Shown here: piece by piece, positions 51,210 to 61,146 of the stretch
How the letters are laid out: each line of letters begins with the position of its first letter
How positions within the stretch are numbered: position 1 is the stretch's first letter
From: CAZTZL01 sp964617625
Lineage (GTDB): Bacteria; Zhuqueibacterota; QNDG01; DSAB01
Direction: 5' to 3'
Length of the DNA stretch: 64,000 nucleotides
NCBI GenBank assembly: GCA_964617625.1
Contig: CAZTZL010000004.1
Span: 1-64,000, forward strand
The notes under the pieces: generated by a model
Seen by the model: only the letters and a program-made list of their open reading frames with translations
The model's database searches: none
What the model was told of the DNA's origin: nothing
Made by a program: the position numbers and the translations under genes

Positions 51210-51998
51210 TTAAAAAAGAATCACTGCTAAAATGTAATCACTGATAAGAATAAACGCCGATGAAAAAACAAAAGCTTTAATTGTTGCATGCCCAACACCT
51301 TCCGCTCCACCTTCGGTTCGGAATCCGATTGAACATCCAACAAGGGCAGTTCCACCTCCAAAAAACAAAGCTTTTACGATACCGGAAAAAACATTATACA
51401 CTAAAAAATAACGTTGAACACTGCTAAAAAAAGTCGTTGAGGAAACTCCCAGCAAAAGGAGCGCCACTACCCCTGCACCAATATGTGCAATCAGGTAAGA
51501 ATAGATTACCAGAATAGGAAGCATGACCCACCCTGCAGTAAAACGCGGTGCAGCGAGATAATTGATCGGATCGATTGCCAGTGTCTCAAGGGCATCAATC
51601 TGTTCAGTCACACGCATCGTTCCCAGTTCCGCAGCAATAGATGCTCCGACACGGCCTGCAATGACCAGCCCTGTCAATACCGGAGACAATTCAATGAAAA
51701 TCGCATAACTGACTGCTGCACCCAGAAAATCGTACGTAGACATTCCCGGTGCAAAACCTTCAAACTGATAGGCGGCCTGCCAGGAAGCAACTGCTCCCGT
51801 AAATATGCTGACTACGGAGACTAGCGGAAGAGAATTTACACCGATTTTCAGCATTTGCTTGAGCACCAGATGGCGATGCTGAAAAATATAAACTGTGCCG
51901 CGCAATATCCTGAAAAGCATAATCGCCATATAGCCCATTTCTCTGAAGAAAGAGATAATTCGATCTCCAATCCAGAAAAATGGAGCGTTAATCGTCAC
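51210..51998 (-). CDS. mlaE: MlaE-type phospholipid transport permease
   Basis: 262 residues with about six membrane helices and the MlaE/YrbE hallmarks VTGAVASWQAAYQFEG-like coupling region, VIAGRVGASIAAELGTMRVTEQIDALETL near residue 113, and GCSIGFRTEGGAEGVGHATIKAFV near the end. It forms the membrane part of the lipid transporter with the MlaF ATPase. Its ATG overlaps the nadD stop by 4 nt. Confidence 0.93.
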   Translation of the reverse strand: MTINAPFFWIGDRIISFFREMGYMAIMLFRILRGTVYIFQHRHLVLKQMLKIGVNSLPLVSVVSIFTGAVASWQAAYQFEGFAPGMSTYDFLGAAVSYAIFIELSPVLTGLVIAGRVGASIAAELGTMRVTEQIDALETLAIDPINYLAAPRFTAGWVMLPILVIYSYLIAHIGAGVVALLLLGVSSTTFFSSVQRYFLVYNVFSGIVKALFFGGGTALVGCSIGFRTEGGAEGVGHATIKAFVFSSAFILISDYILAVILF

Positions 51999-52579
51999 AG
52001 ATACATCCCCCTGTCATGAATAAAAGCTTCAACTTTCCGAGGCACCCAGTATCGAATTGATTTTTGTCTATATACACGTTTCCGGATTTCTGTTGAAGAA
52101 ATTTCCATTTTCGGGACAGAAACCCACTTCACCTTTTCCGAATATTTTTCTTTACTTCTTCCCTTTTCAAAACCCGGCCGTTCAATCACCAGTACTTCAA
52201 TACTCGACAATATTTCTGCGGGATTTCTCCAATTCCTGATATCGTAAAGACTGTCGGAACCCATAATCAAAAAGAAAGATCCTCCTTTCCATGTTGCCGA
52301 TTCCTGAAACCATTGAATTGTCTCAACAGTGTACGAGATCCCGCCACGCCGAATTTCAGTATCTGAAACATCAAAACGCGAGTTATTTTCAATCGCCAGT
52401 TTAATCATTTCAAGCCGCCTGTCAGGCGGGGAAATACGGTTACTGTCTTTATGCGGCGGTACTGCAGCAGGAATAAAAAAAATACGATCTAAATGAAAAT
52501 CACTGGAAACGGTTTCGGCAATAATCAAATGGCCAACATGAATGGGATCAAATGTTCCTCCAAATAATCCGATCTTCAT
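51995..52579 (-). CDS. nadD: Nicotinate-nucleotide adenylyltransferase
   Basis: 194 residues: GLFGGTFDPIHVGHLIIAE carries the nucleotidyl-transferase HxGH motif, with FIPAAVPPHK and the C-terminal SSTEIRKRV (S-x-x-x-x-R/K) loop. It makes deamido-NAD from nicotinate mononucleotide and ATP. It follows bamD immediately (0-nt gap) and overlaps mlaE, so this lipid-transport pair shares its transcript with a cofactor gene. Confidence 0.96.
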   Translation of the reverse strand: MKIGLFGGTFDPIHVGHLIIAETVSSDFHLDRIFFIPAAVPPHKDSNRISPPDRRLEMIKLAIENNSRFDVSDTEIRRGGISYTVETIQWFQESATWKGGSFFLIMGSDSLYDIRNWRNPAEILSSIEVLVIERPGFEKGRSKEKYSEKVKWVSVPKMEISSTEIRKRVYRQKSIRYWVPRKVEAFIHDRGMYL

Positions 52580-53389
52580 CTATTGATTCAATCCCTGATA
52601 ATTAGCATTCTTTTTATTTAAACTGTCTTTTATACTGTTCAACTTCAATTTCGCTTTAAATACATACGGGCTTTGTGGATGTTTTGTCAGGAGAGCATTA
52701 AATGCTTCTTTTGCCTGTTCCCACTCCCCCATCCGTCTGTACGATTCCCCTTTCCAGTACAGCGCATCATCACTAAAGGGCGTGTCATAATATTTTTCAA
52801 GAACCGAATCAAAAGAAATGATTGCTGCGCGATAGTACCCCATTTTCCGATAGAGGTCTCCGGCTTTATATTCTTTTTTTGCCAATTTATCTCTGCATTC
52901 GGACAACATTTTCTCAACCTGTTCTCTTAATTTGGAGTCCGGATACTCTTCAAGAAACAACTGAAATTGTGTAATTGCTTTTTGCGTATAGTCCTGATCC
53001 AGTCCATAGACAGGTGCGAGCTTGTAATAACACATTCCGATTTTGAAAAATGCATCATCCACATATTCACTGCTTGGCAGACTTTTAATTAATTTTTGAT
53101 ATTCACCTACAGCCAAGATGTAATCTTTTAAATAATAATATGATTCACCCAAATAATATTGTGCTTTTCCTGTAATCCGGTGTCCCGGATTATTAAGAAC
53201 GACGATTGAAAATTGCATCTTTGCATTGTAATAATCCCTGTGGTCAAAAAATTTCATGGCATAGTCAAACTGTTCTTCGGGAGTTAATCCCGACATACTG
53301 AATTTTTTCCCATAGCATCCGAATAAAGAAAAAATTAGCAACATGGATAAAATGAACGTCAAACCTGTTCCAAGACGATTGAATTTCAT
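52580..53389 (-). CDS. bamD: Outer-membrane assembly lipoprotein BamD
   Basis: 269 residues. The leader LTFILSMLLIFSLFGC has a lipobox with Cys near residue 24. The mature part is a series of TPR-like repeats: TPEEQFDYAMKFFDHRDY, AQYYLGESYYYLKDYILA, DDAFFKIGMCYYKLA, and DDALYWKGESYRRMGEWEQA. It forms part of the Bam complex that inserts beta-barrels. No bamA is in the window. Confidence 0.92.
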   Translation of the reverse strand: MKFNRLGTGLTFILSMLLIFSLFGCYGKKFSMSGLTPEEQFDYAMKFFDHRDYYNAKMQFSIVVLNNPGHRITGKAQYYLGESYYYLKDYILAVGEYQKLIKSLPSSEYVDDAFFKIGMCYYKLAPVYGLDQDYTQKAITQFQLFLEEYPDSKLREQVEKMLSECRDKLAKKEYKAGDLYRKMGYYRAAIISFDSVLEKYYDTPFSDDALYWKGESYRRMGEWEQAKEAFNALLTKHPQSPYVFKAKLKLNSIKDSLNKKNANYQGLNQ

Positions 53390-53406
53390 GGTGACTCCTA
53401 AATGCG

Positions 53407-54063
53407 TTACGAACTTCTGATTAAATAAAAAAGACAGGTCACAGCACCCATCACACCAAGCACAACTATCGGTTCAAACCAGCGGCGTAGTTTCTCTTCA
53501 TCCGGAAGACTGGGTTTTCCAATCACAATGCTTCCCTCTTCAACATCGCCAAGATGAACGACCGGTACCTGATCTTCAATATGATCAGTCAAATCGCCCA
53601 TATAAACAAATTGCCCCGTAGAGGAATGGAGTGCTCTTAAAGATAGTTTCAATTCAGCCATCCTCTGCACCTTCCCCTGTTTAAACAAAGTCCTCCCAAC
53701 ATATTTGTGGTACTTCACACCGACATCCCAAACATGCAGAGAAAGACCGAGTCCGTTCCTGGACGTATCACAGGAATAAAATATTTGAACCCCGGATTCC
53801 AAAAGAATCCGATAAAACCGATCTAAAACAAACCGTTCGACTTTACTATCTTCTTCATCATGGCCGATACAGACCGTATCTCCCTCACTTAATTCCAAAC
53901 ACTTTACTGCCTCTCGGGCAACACGATCAACGAGCGATGATAACAACTCTATATTCCGCGGGTAAAACTTTCCTTTCTGATCACAAAAAGAACACTGAAA
54001 TAATGCGAGATTTAAAAAAACAATACATTGAATGATGATCAGCTTTTTCTTTGATACTTTCAT
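53407..54063 (-). CDS. Exported protein with C-terminal membrane helix
   Basis: About 218 residues, family not recognised. I choose the ATG at 54063, which gives a signal peptide (KKLIIIQCIVFLNLALFQC) with a Cys at its end; an ATG at 54150 would overlap the barrel gene by 64 nt. The mature part is an alpha/beta region (LLSSLVDRVAREAVKCLELSEG, FYRILLESGVQIFYSCDTSRN, LKLSLRALHSSTGQFVYMGD), and a final helix (VVLGVMGAVTCLFYLI) ends it. The fold somewhat recalls the FlgO/CsgG-like group of outer-membrane proteins, but this is only a resemblance. It lies between a PorV-like gene and bamD. Confidence 0.6.
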   Translation of the reverse strand: MKVSKKKLIIIQCIVFLNLALFQCSFCDQKGKFYPRNIELLSSLVDRVAREAVKCLELSEGDTVCIGHDEEDSKVERFVLDRFYRILLESGVQIFYSCDTSRNGLGLSLHVWDVGVKYHKYVGRTLFKQGKVQRMAELKLSLRALHSSTGQFVYMGDLTDHIEDQVPVVHLGDVEEGSIVIGKPSLPDEEKLRRWFEPIVVLGVMGAVTCLFYLIRSS

Positions 54064-54086
54064 ATTGGTAAAGAGTTCCCTGCTTG

Positions 54087-55082
54087 TTATATCCTTATAA
54101 TACAGGACAGTAAAAACCATCTCCCTGTCAATTGATCGTTTTGCTGCCACACCATTGCTGCATTCAATCCGAAAGTTGGATGAAAAAAGGAGCGTTCACC
54201 TGGTAAAATCGAATTCCAGTTCAAAATACCCATCCCGAATGAATAGGTATTCTCATTGTTCTCCCTGTCACGAAAATACCCACCTCTTAAAGCAATATGA
54301 TTAAAAGGAATTATTTCAATACCCATATGGGGTTCACGCGTGATCCCTTTCCCTTCATCGCTCACATTCCGAACATCCAGCATCAAAGTCAACGGTTTCC
54401 AGGGTGAATATGAAATTCCGATATTCAGCGTTTCATCAGCGATTCTTTCCAGAACCATACGGTCATTTGCATATTCATTGGGCAAATCAAAATAGCACAG
54501 TCCGAAACTCATATTGGATCTTGGATGAAGAATGATACCATATCGATAGCCGAATTTAACCTCCTTCTTCTCGATATTTCTGAAAAATAATTCACCGGCC
54601 ATTCCAATAGAAACACGTGGGGCTAATGCCAATGAAAATCCGAAACTTGCATTGGTCTGCCATTCATAAAACGACGCGTCCAATATGTCGCTCCGTGCCA
54701 GACTTTTTTCATTGTTCAATGTTTCCTCGCCCCAGAGAAATCCAACGTTGAGTTTTCCAAAAGAAATACCTCCACCCCGGACAATCCATCCGACTGGCGT
54801 TATCCAATCCGAATAGTTGCCCTGATTTTTGATAATTAAAAGCGAACCCAAAGGATTTAAAAACAAAGAGACCTGAGTTCTCTCCGAAATGGGAGCGATT
54901 GAGAAACCAGCTGGATTAAAATCAAGAGAAGCGAGGTCATCCTGTATTGATACAAAAGCGCCCCCCACACTCAAGGATCTCGCTCTAACGGTACTTAGTG
55001 TGACCATATGATTATTGCCACCCAATAGATAATGGGGAAACATAAAAACAACAATAGAAAATGTGATGTACATCCTTTTCAT
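54087..55082 (-). CDS. PorV/UPF0164-like outer-membrane beta-barrel protein
   Basis: About 331 residues. The ATG at 55082 gives a leader (MKRMYITFSIVVFMFP); a further ATG lies four codons upstream. The mature start, TVRARSLSVGGAFVSIQDDLASLDFNPAGFS, is the signature of the PorV/UPF0164 group, with A-D-D-x-x-S-x-x-x-N-P-A-G. The rest is a long series of beta-strands (SFGLCYFDLP, ISYSPWKPLTLMLDVRNV, HIALRGGYFRDR) ending in an aromatic residue region. PorV homologues act in type IX secretion, which would fit the sorted subtilase at 36654. It lies 30 nt after lnt. Confidence 0.82.
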   Translation of the reverse strand: MKRMYITFSIVVFMFPHYLLGGNNHMVTLSTVRARSLSVGGAFVSIQDDLASLDFNPAGFSIAPISERTQVSLFLNPLGSLLIIKNQGNYSDWITPVGWIVRGGGISFGKLNVGFLWGEETLNNEKSLARSDILDASFYEWQTNASFGFSLALAPRVSIGMAGELFFRNIEKKEVKFGYRYGIILHPRSNMSFGLCYFDLPNEYANDRMVLERIADETLNIGISYSPWKPLTLMLDVRNVSDEGKGITREPHMGIEIIPFNHIALRGGYFRDRENNENTYSFGMGILNWNSILPGERSFFHPTFGLNAAMVWQQNDQLTGRWFLLSCIIRI

Positions 55083-55124
55083 ATTGCAGCCCATAAGGTG
55101 GTTACCAAAAAAAATCGAACCTGC

Positions 55125-56648
55125 TTAATGCCGGTGAAAATATCTGTTATAAACAGTTAAAAACAATAACAAACTGCTTACAATACCAATAAACCAGGGG
55201 AATAGAAAACCATATTTAGTGAAAAAGGTATCCTGTTTTTTTAACGAAATAAAAGAATTCACCACGGCCTCTTTATAGATATTCGATGCTTTGTGCATCC
55301 TCCCATAAGGATCGATGAAACACGAAATCCCCGTATTTGCACATCGCACAATCCAGACACGGTTTTCAATGGCACGAAAAATAGCAATGCGGGCGTGTTG
55401 AAACGGCCCGGATGTTTTTCCGAACCATCCATCATTGGTGATAATAATAAGAAATTGAGCCCCCTTCCTGATAAATTTTCTCACCAGATAGGGGAATACG
55501 GATTCATAACAAATCACGACAGAAAAACGAACCAACTTCTTTAATGATTTCGGCATAAATTGAAATACGACGATCGAATCACCAACAGCATAATTCCCGA
55601 CACTTAAATCCAGAACCTTGTCAAGAAAATTGTACCAAACGGGTATTTGATCTGCCAGAGGCACCCGTTCGCTGAAAGGAACGGGGTGAATCTTATGATA
55701 TCTATCGACATTCCAATAATTTGGACGGATCAAAAATGCCGAATTGTATCTATTGAGTTTGTCTTTGTTTATCCACTCGAAATCCTGCGTGCCGGTCACC
55801 AGCGGCACATTCATTGAATCCACCTGTGATTTGATTTTTTGAAAATAAGCGATTCTGTATCGGATATAACAGGCAGTGGCCGTTTCGGGCCACACAATTA
55901 ATTCCGGATTAGATTTAAACGCCTGCCGGGTTAATCTGTCATAAACAGAAAAATTGGAATCAAGAAAACCGGCATCCCATTTCTGATAAGGATCAATATT
56001 CCCCTGAATCAGAGAAACATTTATTTTGGGATCATTGTCCAACGGCCTGGTCAGCTTGAACTGCCCATACCCCAGAGGAACAATGACGCAAACGATAAGT
56101 AACAAAATCCATCTTTTAACAAGTTGCCTTTCTTTCAAATTAATGATAATAAAATAGAAAATAACATTCATGGATACAACCCAGAATGAAACCGCATAAG
56201 CGCCAAACAAATCTGCGAATTGAATCATTGTGAGATAATCGCTCTGCGTATATGCCATTAAATTCCACGGGAAACCCATTGATCCAACAGAGGAAATGAT
56301 CTCAACCCCCGTCCAAACAAAAGGAGCCGCCCACAATGATTTTTCTCCCCAGTTTTGGAATAACCAGAATTGAACCAATGCAAAGAGACAAAAATAGGAT
56401 GCAAAAATAATCAAGGCACCGAATAAACCACCTATGGTTGCCCAGCCGATCCAGTATAACGTGCCGCTTCCCCATATCAATCCAATTACATACCCTCCTG
56501 CAATTACAGTTGAGATCTTCTTTCCCTGTAAAAAAAAGAAAAAAGGGATTAGCACGATCAATGCGACAAATCCAAATGGAAGAGGAGGAAAAGCTAAAAT
56601 TAAACCGATGCCCGTAATGAACATCAAAAAAATATCTTTCCGGCTCAA
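55125..56648 (-). CDS. lnt: Apolipoprotein N-acyltransferase
   Basis: 507 residues: an N-terminal bundle of about seven helices with FAFPPLPFGF- and GFPWNLMAYT-like loops, then a nitrilase-type domain with Glu in LIVWPETATACY, Lys after the HKIHPVPFSERVP loop, and Cys in SVVICYESVFP. A final helix (FPWFIGIVSSLLLFLTVYN) closes it. It adds the third acyl chain to lipoproteins, needed for the BamD, RlpA and FlgD-like lipoproteins encoded here. ATGA overlap with ruvX upstream. Confidence 0.95.
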   Translation of the reverse strand: MSRKDIFLMFITGIGLILAFPPLPFGFVALIVLIPFFFFLQGKKISTVIAGGYVIGLIWGSGTLYWIGWATIGGLFGALIIFASYFCLFALVQFWLFQNWGEKSLWAAPFVWTGVEIISSVGSMGFPWNLMAYTQSDYLTMIQFADLFGAYAVSFWVVSMNVIFYFIIINLKERQLVKRWILLLIVCVIVPLGYGQFKLTRPLDNDPKINVSLIQGNIDPYQKWDAGFLDSNFSVYDRLTRQAFKSNPELIVWPETATACYIRYRIAYFQKIKSQVDSMNVPLVTGTQDFEWINKDKLNRYNSAFLIRPNYWNVDRYHKIHPVPFSERVPLADQIPVWYNFLDKVLDLSVGNYAVGDSIVVFQFMPKSLKKLVRFSVVICYESVFPYLVRKFIRKGAQFLIIITNDGWFGKTSGPFQHARIAIFRAIENRVWIVRCANTGISCFIDPYGRMHKASNIYKEAVVNSFISLKKQDTFFTKYGFLFPWFIGIVSSLLLFLTVYNRYFHRH

Positions 56649-57091
56649 ATTGTTTTGTCCATAGTATTATTCATGGGCCCTTTCTGAAATTCCAGATAAT
56701 TCTGTAGAAGAAGAACTGATGCAATCAAATCCACTTTTCTTTTCCTGCGGCTTGGTTTTTCCTCAGCCTGACGTAGAATCCGTTTCGCCTGCATCGATGT
56801 GAATCTTTCGTCCCATAAAATCACAGGGATTGTGATACAGCGTTTCAATTCCGTTGCGAAATGTTCGACCCTTTTGACCGATTGCCCCTTTTCGCCTTTT
56901 AATGTCAGAGGCAAACCAATAATAATTTTTTCAATTTCAATCTGGTGAACCAGCGAGCCAATCTTTTCAACAACCTGACCAAACTCCAAACCTTCCCAGG
57001 TATCAAAAGGTTGTGCTGTTACGCCCAAGGGATCGCTGACAGCGACTCCAATGCGGCGCTGTCCATAATCCAGCGATAAAATACGTCCCAC
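56645..57091 (-). CDS. ruvX: Holliday junction resolvase-like protein (YqgF/RuvX)
   Basis: 148 residues with the RNase H-like fold: ILSLDYGQRRIGVAVSDPLG near the start (first catalytic Asp), GLPLTLKGEKG near residue 59, and ILWDERFTSMQAKRIL near 87. The C-terminal LIASVLLLQNYLE gives the last acidic position region with D in VDLIASV. In E. coli it processes pre-16S rRNA. It lies 11 nt after the HU gene and overlaps lnt. Confidence 0.95.
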   Translation of the reverse strand: MGRILSLDYGQRRIGVAVSDPLGVTAQPFDTWEGLEFGQVVEKIGSLVHQIEIEKIIIGLPLTLKGEKGQSVKRVEHFATELKRCITIPVILWDERFTSMQAKRILRQAEEKPSRRKRKVDLIASVLLLQNYLEFQKGPMNNTMDKTI

Positions 57092-57102
57092 AGGATTTGT
57101 AC

Positions 57103-57417
57103 TTATTCGAGGGGCTTTTTCAACACTTCTTTTAAAAGTTTGCCTGCCTTAAAATGAGTTTTTCGACGTGCGGGTACATAAATAATTTCTCCGGTTTTGG
57201 GATTTCTCGCTTTTGGTTTGGGTTTGGTTTTCTTAACTTCAAAAACACCAAAATCTCGGATTTCGATACGCACTTCATGACTTGCCTCGGCCATAAACTG
57301 CCTCAGAGCGGTAAAAACACCGTCCACGATTTTCTCGGTGATGTATATTCTTTCACCGACCAACTTTGCAGTCCTTTTTGCAACATCTTTCTTCGTGATG
57401 GTTTCCATTTTGCTCAT
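57103..57417 (-). CDS. HU/IHF family DNA-binding protein
   Basis: 104 residues. The dimer core (TKKDVAKRTAKLVGERIYIT) precedes the DNA arm: RDFGVFEVKKTKPKPKARNPKTG with the R-N-P-x-T-G-E arm tip, then IIYVPARRKTHFKAGKLLKEVL. The IHF-like beta arm is longer in charge than typical HU, with a KKTKPKPK stretch. It binds and bends DNA. It stands between relA/spoT and ruvX, with a spacing of 30 nt and 11 nt. Confidence 0.95.
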   Translation of the reverse strand: MSKMETITKKDVAKRTAKLVGERIYITEKIVDGVFTALRQFMAEASHEVRIEIRDFGVFEVKKTKPKPKARNPKTGEIIYVPARRKTHFKAGKLLKEVLKKPLE

Positions 57418-57447
57418 CGATAACTCCTTTGGTTTGTGTTTTCCCTT

Positions 57448-59724
57448 TCATCCATGCAATTGTTCAATCGTTTTATCAATACCGCTTTCTCTCCCCACAG
57501 ATAGCACTCCTCGAATACGATATAACATTTTAAGAATTCTCGTCAAATGCGAAAGATCCCTGACCTCCAAAATCATAAAAGCTGTAATGAGTGTGTTTTC
57601 CGTCCGCATGTCGATCGTCAGAATATTTGTTTCCATAGAAGACAGCAGTTCGCTCACATCTTTCAGGAAATCCTTCCGGCCTTCTGCTAAAATCCGGATT
57701 TGGACCATAAATGCCTTTTCACCATCGACATCCCAGGAAACATCAATTGTTTTTTCAGGCGTTTCCATTAATTTCAGAATATTCGTACAATCTCGCCTGT
57801 GTACAACAATACCGCGTCCCTTCGTGATAAAGCCGACAATTGGATCTCCCGGTACGGGATGACAGCACTGTGCAAAACGAATCAATAAATTATCCATCCC
57901 CTGTACACGAATGCCTCTGACAGCACCCCTGGCACGGGAAATGAATTTTTCAAATATCTTTTCTTTATTCTTAGGACCTGTCGAACCAACTTTTTCAGGA
58001 GCCAGTATCTCAATCACTTTTTGTACTGGCAGATCTCCCTGTCCCAGTTCAGCATAGACTTGCTCCATTTTAGATTTCTGCATCTGATCGACAAGCTGCC
58101 TGAGCTGCTCTTTGGTGGTCCGGATACGGTACCGTTTGAGGCTCTTTGTAAATATTTCTTCCCCCAACTTCACTGCTTCCTGATATCTGGCCTCTTTCAG
58201 CCAGCGTTTGATCCTTGCTTTTGCTTTGGATGTCTTGACAAAGGTGATCCAGTCCTTATTCGGCCGTTGATTGGATGAAGTAATGACCTCGACAGAATCT
58301 CCGCTTTTCAGTTTCGTATTCAAGGGAACGATACGTCCGTTCACTTTGGCACCGATACATTGCAGACCGATATCGGTATGCACTGAAAACGCAAAATCAA
58401 CCGGCGTGGAACCGGCGGGCAATTTGAATAAATCCCCTTTAGGTGTAAAAATAAAAACCTCGGACTGAAACAGATCGGTTTTCAAGACTTCCAGATATTC
58501 TTCGGGATCGAGCGTATCCTTCTGCCAGTCAATCATTTCGCGGAGCCACGCGCTGTATTGATCCAACTCGTCGTCGGATTGACCACCCTCCTTATATTTC
58601 CAATGGGCTGCGATACCGATTTCTGCGATACGATGCATTTCCTCTGTCCGAAATTGGATTTCAATCATCTTGCCATCCGGGCCGATGACAGTGGTGTGCA
58701 ATGATTGATACATATTCAACTTGGGAGTGGCAATGTAATCTTTGAAGCGATCCTGAACCGGAGTAAATATGGTATGAACCACACCGAGAGCAAAATAACA
58801 TTCATCGACTTTTTCCACAACAATCCGGATGGCCAGCAAATCATAGATCTCTTCTAGAGGTCTGTTTCTCTCACTCATTTTTCTGTAAATGGAATACAGA
58901 GATTTAGCCCTTCCAGCAACCTTCGCGCGAATTCCGTTTTTTAAAAGTTCTTTTTGTATCGGTTCGGTCACTCGGTTGATATAGTGTTCCCGCGCTTCCC
59001 GTCTGTCGGATATTTGTTGAACAAGATCATAGTAGGCTTTTGGTTCAAGAAATTTAAGTGATAAGTCCTCGAGTTCCCATTTGATGCGTGCAATTCCAAA
59101 ACGGTGTGCAAGAGGCGCATATACTTCCCGTGTTTCAATGGCAATGCGTTTCGCCTTTTGCGGCGGCAGGAATTCGAGAGTGCGCATATTGTGAAGACGA
59201 TCCGCGAACTTGATCATAATCACCCTTAGATCCTGAGCCATGGAAAAAATCATTTTTCTGAAATTCTCAGCCTGTTTTTCCGCCTGACTGCGAAATTTCA
59301 ATTCACTGATTTTCGTCACACCATCGACAAGCTGGGCGACTTCACCGCCGAATCGTTCACGAACTTTATCGACCGTGATTCCGGTATCTTCAACTACATC
59401 ATGAATCAATCCCGATACTATCGTAACCACATCCATACGAAGATCCGTGAGTATCTTCGCCGTTTCCAGACAATGTTCGATGTAAGGCGCACCGGATTTG
59501 CGCAATTGATGTTTGTGTACATTATACGCAAACTGATACGCATCTTTGAGAAGTGTCAAATCCGGATTTTTGATATAGATTTGAATTTCCTTTAGAATCC
59601 GGTCAAAAACGCGTCTGTACTGGCTCCGAACTTTCGGCTGAAGTACGTACTCTTCCTGTTTTTGAGCAGTCCGCTTTTCACGAACAGATTTTTTGGGTTC
59701 TTCTTTTATAATAATATCTGTCAT
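57448..59724 (-). CDS. RelA/SpoT bifunctional (p)ppGpp synthase/hydrolase
   Basis: 758 residues. The hydrolase motif H-D-x-x-E-D is intact (SGLIHDVVEDTG near residue 106), and the synthetase region has AGRAKSLYSIYRKM and EIYDLLAIRIV. A TGS domain (VFIFTPKGDLFKLPAGSTPVDFAF), a zinc-finger region (RFAQCCHPVPGDPIVGF) and a C-terminal ACT domain follow. Full length and conserved motifs suggest a Rel-type enzyme that both makes and degrades (p)ppGpp. It is 6 nt downstream of dnaB. Confidence 0.96.
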   Translation of the reverse strand: MTDIIIKEEPKKSVREKRTAQKQEEYVLQPKVRSQYRRVFDRILKEIQIYIKNPDLTLLKDAYQFAYNVHKHQLRKSGAPYIEHCLETAKILTDLRMDVVTIVSGLIHDVVEDTGITVDKVRERFGGEVAQLVDGVTKISELKFRSQAEKQAENFRKMIFSMAQDLRVIMIKFADRLHNMRTLEFLPPQKAKRIAIETREVYAPLAHRFGIARIKWELEDLSLKFLEPKAYYDLVQQISDRREAREHYINRVTEPIQKELLKNGIRAKVAGRAKSLYSIYRKMSERNRPLEEIYDLLAIRIVVEKVDECYFALGVVHTIFTPVQDRFKDYIATPKLNMYQSLHTTVIGPDGKMIEIQFRTEEMHRIAEIGIAAHWKYKEGGQSDDELDQYSAWLREMIDWQKDTLDPEEYLEVLKTDLFQSEVFIFTPKGDLFKLPAGSTPVDFAFSVHTDIGLQCIGAKVNGRIVPLNTKLKSGDSVEVITSSNQRPNKDWITFVKTSKAKARIKRWLKEARYQEAVKLGEEIFTKSLKRYRIRTTKEQLRQLVDQMQKSKMEQVYAELGQGDLPVQKVIEILAPEKVGSTGPKNKEKIFEKFISRARGAVRGIRVQGMDNLLIRFAQCCHPVPGDPIVGFITKGRGIVVHRRDCTNILKLMETPEKTIDVSWDVDGEKAFMVQIRILAEGRKDFLKDVSELLSSMETNILTIDMRTENTLITAFMILEVRDLSHLTRILKMLYRIRGVLSVGRESGIDKTIEQLHG

Positions 59725-59730
59725 AATGAT

Positions 59731-61146
59731 CTAAAATGGCACACCGGCGGGTTCTTGCTCAAAGGCCGGATTTTCAAAACGGGCCCATTTTTTTACAAAA
59801 TTGAGGTGAATCGTACCCACCGGACCGTTTCTCTGTTTGCCGATAATCACTTCCGCTTTTCCCTCCATCGAATCTCCCTGATCACTCCTCTTGATTCCAT
59901 AAAACTCAGGGCGATATATAAACAGAACGACATCGGCATCCTGTTCGATTGCTCCTGATTCTCTTAAATCTGAAAGCATCGGTCTTTTTTCACCGCCTCG
60001 GGCTTCAACGGCGCGGGACAACTGGGAAAGAGCAACCACGGGAATATCGAGTTCTTTTGCCAGCCCTTTCAAAGACCGGGAAATCATCGAGATTTCATGC
60101 TGTCTGCTTTCGGCCTTTCTAGGCCCTTCCATGAGCTGCATATAGTCAATGATGATGAGGCCAACATCCTTTTCTTTCTTCAAACGCCGGGCTTTGGCTC
60201 GCAACTCCAGAACTCCCATGCCAGGCGTATCATCGATATAGATAGGCGCCTCTGTCAGGACACCCACACACATGCTGAGTTTCTGCCATTCATCATCAGC
60301 CAATCGACCGGTTCGAACACCATGGGCATCGACGCGGGCTTCGGCGCATAGTAACCGAAGCGCCAATTGCCGTTTCGACATTTCAAGACTAAATATACCA
60401 ACGGGTTTCTTTTCATCGACAGCCATGTTCCGTGCAATATTGAGACTGAAAGCTGTTTTTCCCATTGAAGGCCGGCCGGCTACGATGATTAATTCTCCAT
60501 CCTGAAATCCGGATGTATATTCATCCAGTTTCGAATAGCCGGTAGGAACTCCGGTTACTGTGCCTTTTCGCTCGTGAAATTTCTCGATAGTTTCAAACGC
60601 TTCATGCATCACAGGCGAAATATGCTGGAATGTTCTGCGCAGCCTTTTTTCCGAAAGACCGAAAATGCGCTGCTCTGACCGGTCGATAATGTGAAATACA
60701 TCTTCCTGGGCATCGTAACAGTCCTTGGCTATTCCAGCGGCTTCTTCAATCAGTTTTCGTAATAAATATTTTTCCTGAACAATCCTCGCGTGATGTTCGA
60801 CATTTGCAGATGAAGCAACTGTTTCGGCCAGTGTTGTGAGATAATAGGTGCCGCCTAACTCTTCAAGAAGATTCTGCCGTTTGAGTTCCTCGGACAATGT
60901 AATCAGATCCACCGGATCGTTTTTCTCGAACAAGAGAGTCGCCGCGGAAAATATTTTCTGATGGGCAGTGCGGTAAAAACTTGAGGAGGTCAATATTTCG
61001 ACGATCTTCCCGATACATTCATTATCGATCAGCATCGATCCCAGAACTGCCATCTCCGCATCCAGCGCCTGCGGCGGAACAAGATCAAAGATGGCTTTCT
61101 CCGGAGTAGAAGACTTCCCGTTTATTTTCCTTTTTGAGGATTCCAT
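59731..61146 (-). CDS. dnaB: Replicative DNA helicase DnaB
   Basis: 471 residues. An N-terminal domain with PPQALDAEMAVLGSMLIDNE is followed by the RecA-like helicase: Walker A AGRPSMGKTAFSLNIA, Walker B LIIIDYMQLM, SRSLKGLAKELDIPVVALSQLSR and the DLRESGAIEQDADVVLFIYR block. It unwinds DNA at the replication fork. The first 25 nt overlap the udg gene. No intein or insertion was seen. Confidence 0.97.
   Translation of the reverse strand: MESSKRKINGKSSTPEKAIFDLVPPQALDAEMAVLGSMLIDNECIGKIVEILTSSSFYRTAHQKIFSAATLLFEKNDPVDLITLSEELKRQNLLEELGGTYYLTTLAETVASSANVEHHARIVQEKYLLRKLIEEAAGIAKDCYDAQEDVFHIIDRSEQRIFGLSEKRLRRTFQHISPVMHEAFETIEKFHERKGTVTGVPTGYSKLDEYTSGFQDGELIIVAGRPSMGKTAFSLNIARNMAVDEKKPVGIFSLEMSKRQLALRLLCAEARVDAHGVRTGRLADDEWQKLSMCVGVLTEAPIYIDDTPGMGVLELRAKARRLKKEKDVGLIIIDYMQLMEGPRKAESRQHEISMISRSLKGLAKELDIPVVALSQLSRAVEARGGEKRPMLSDLRESGAIEQDADVVLFIYRPEFYGIKRSDQGDSMEGKAEVIIGKQRNGPVGTIHLNFVKKWARFENPAFEQEPAGVPF

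Noticed and set aside
58021..59595. Several plus-strand frames antisense to relA/spoT
   Set aside because: They are shadows of a strongly conserved gene, with no motif of their own.
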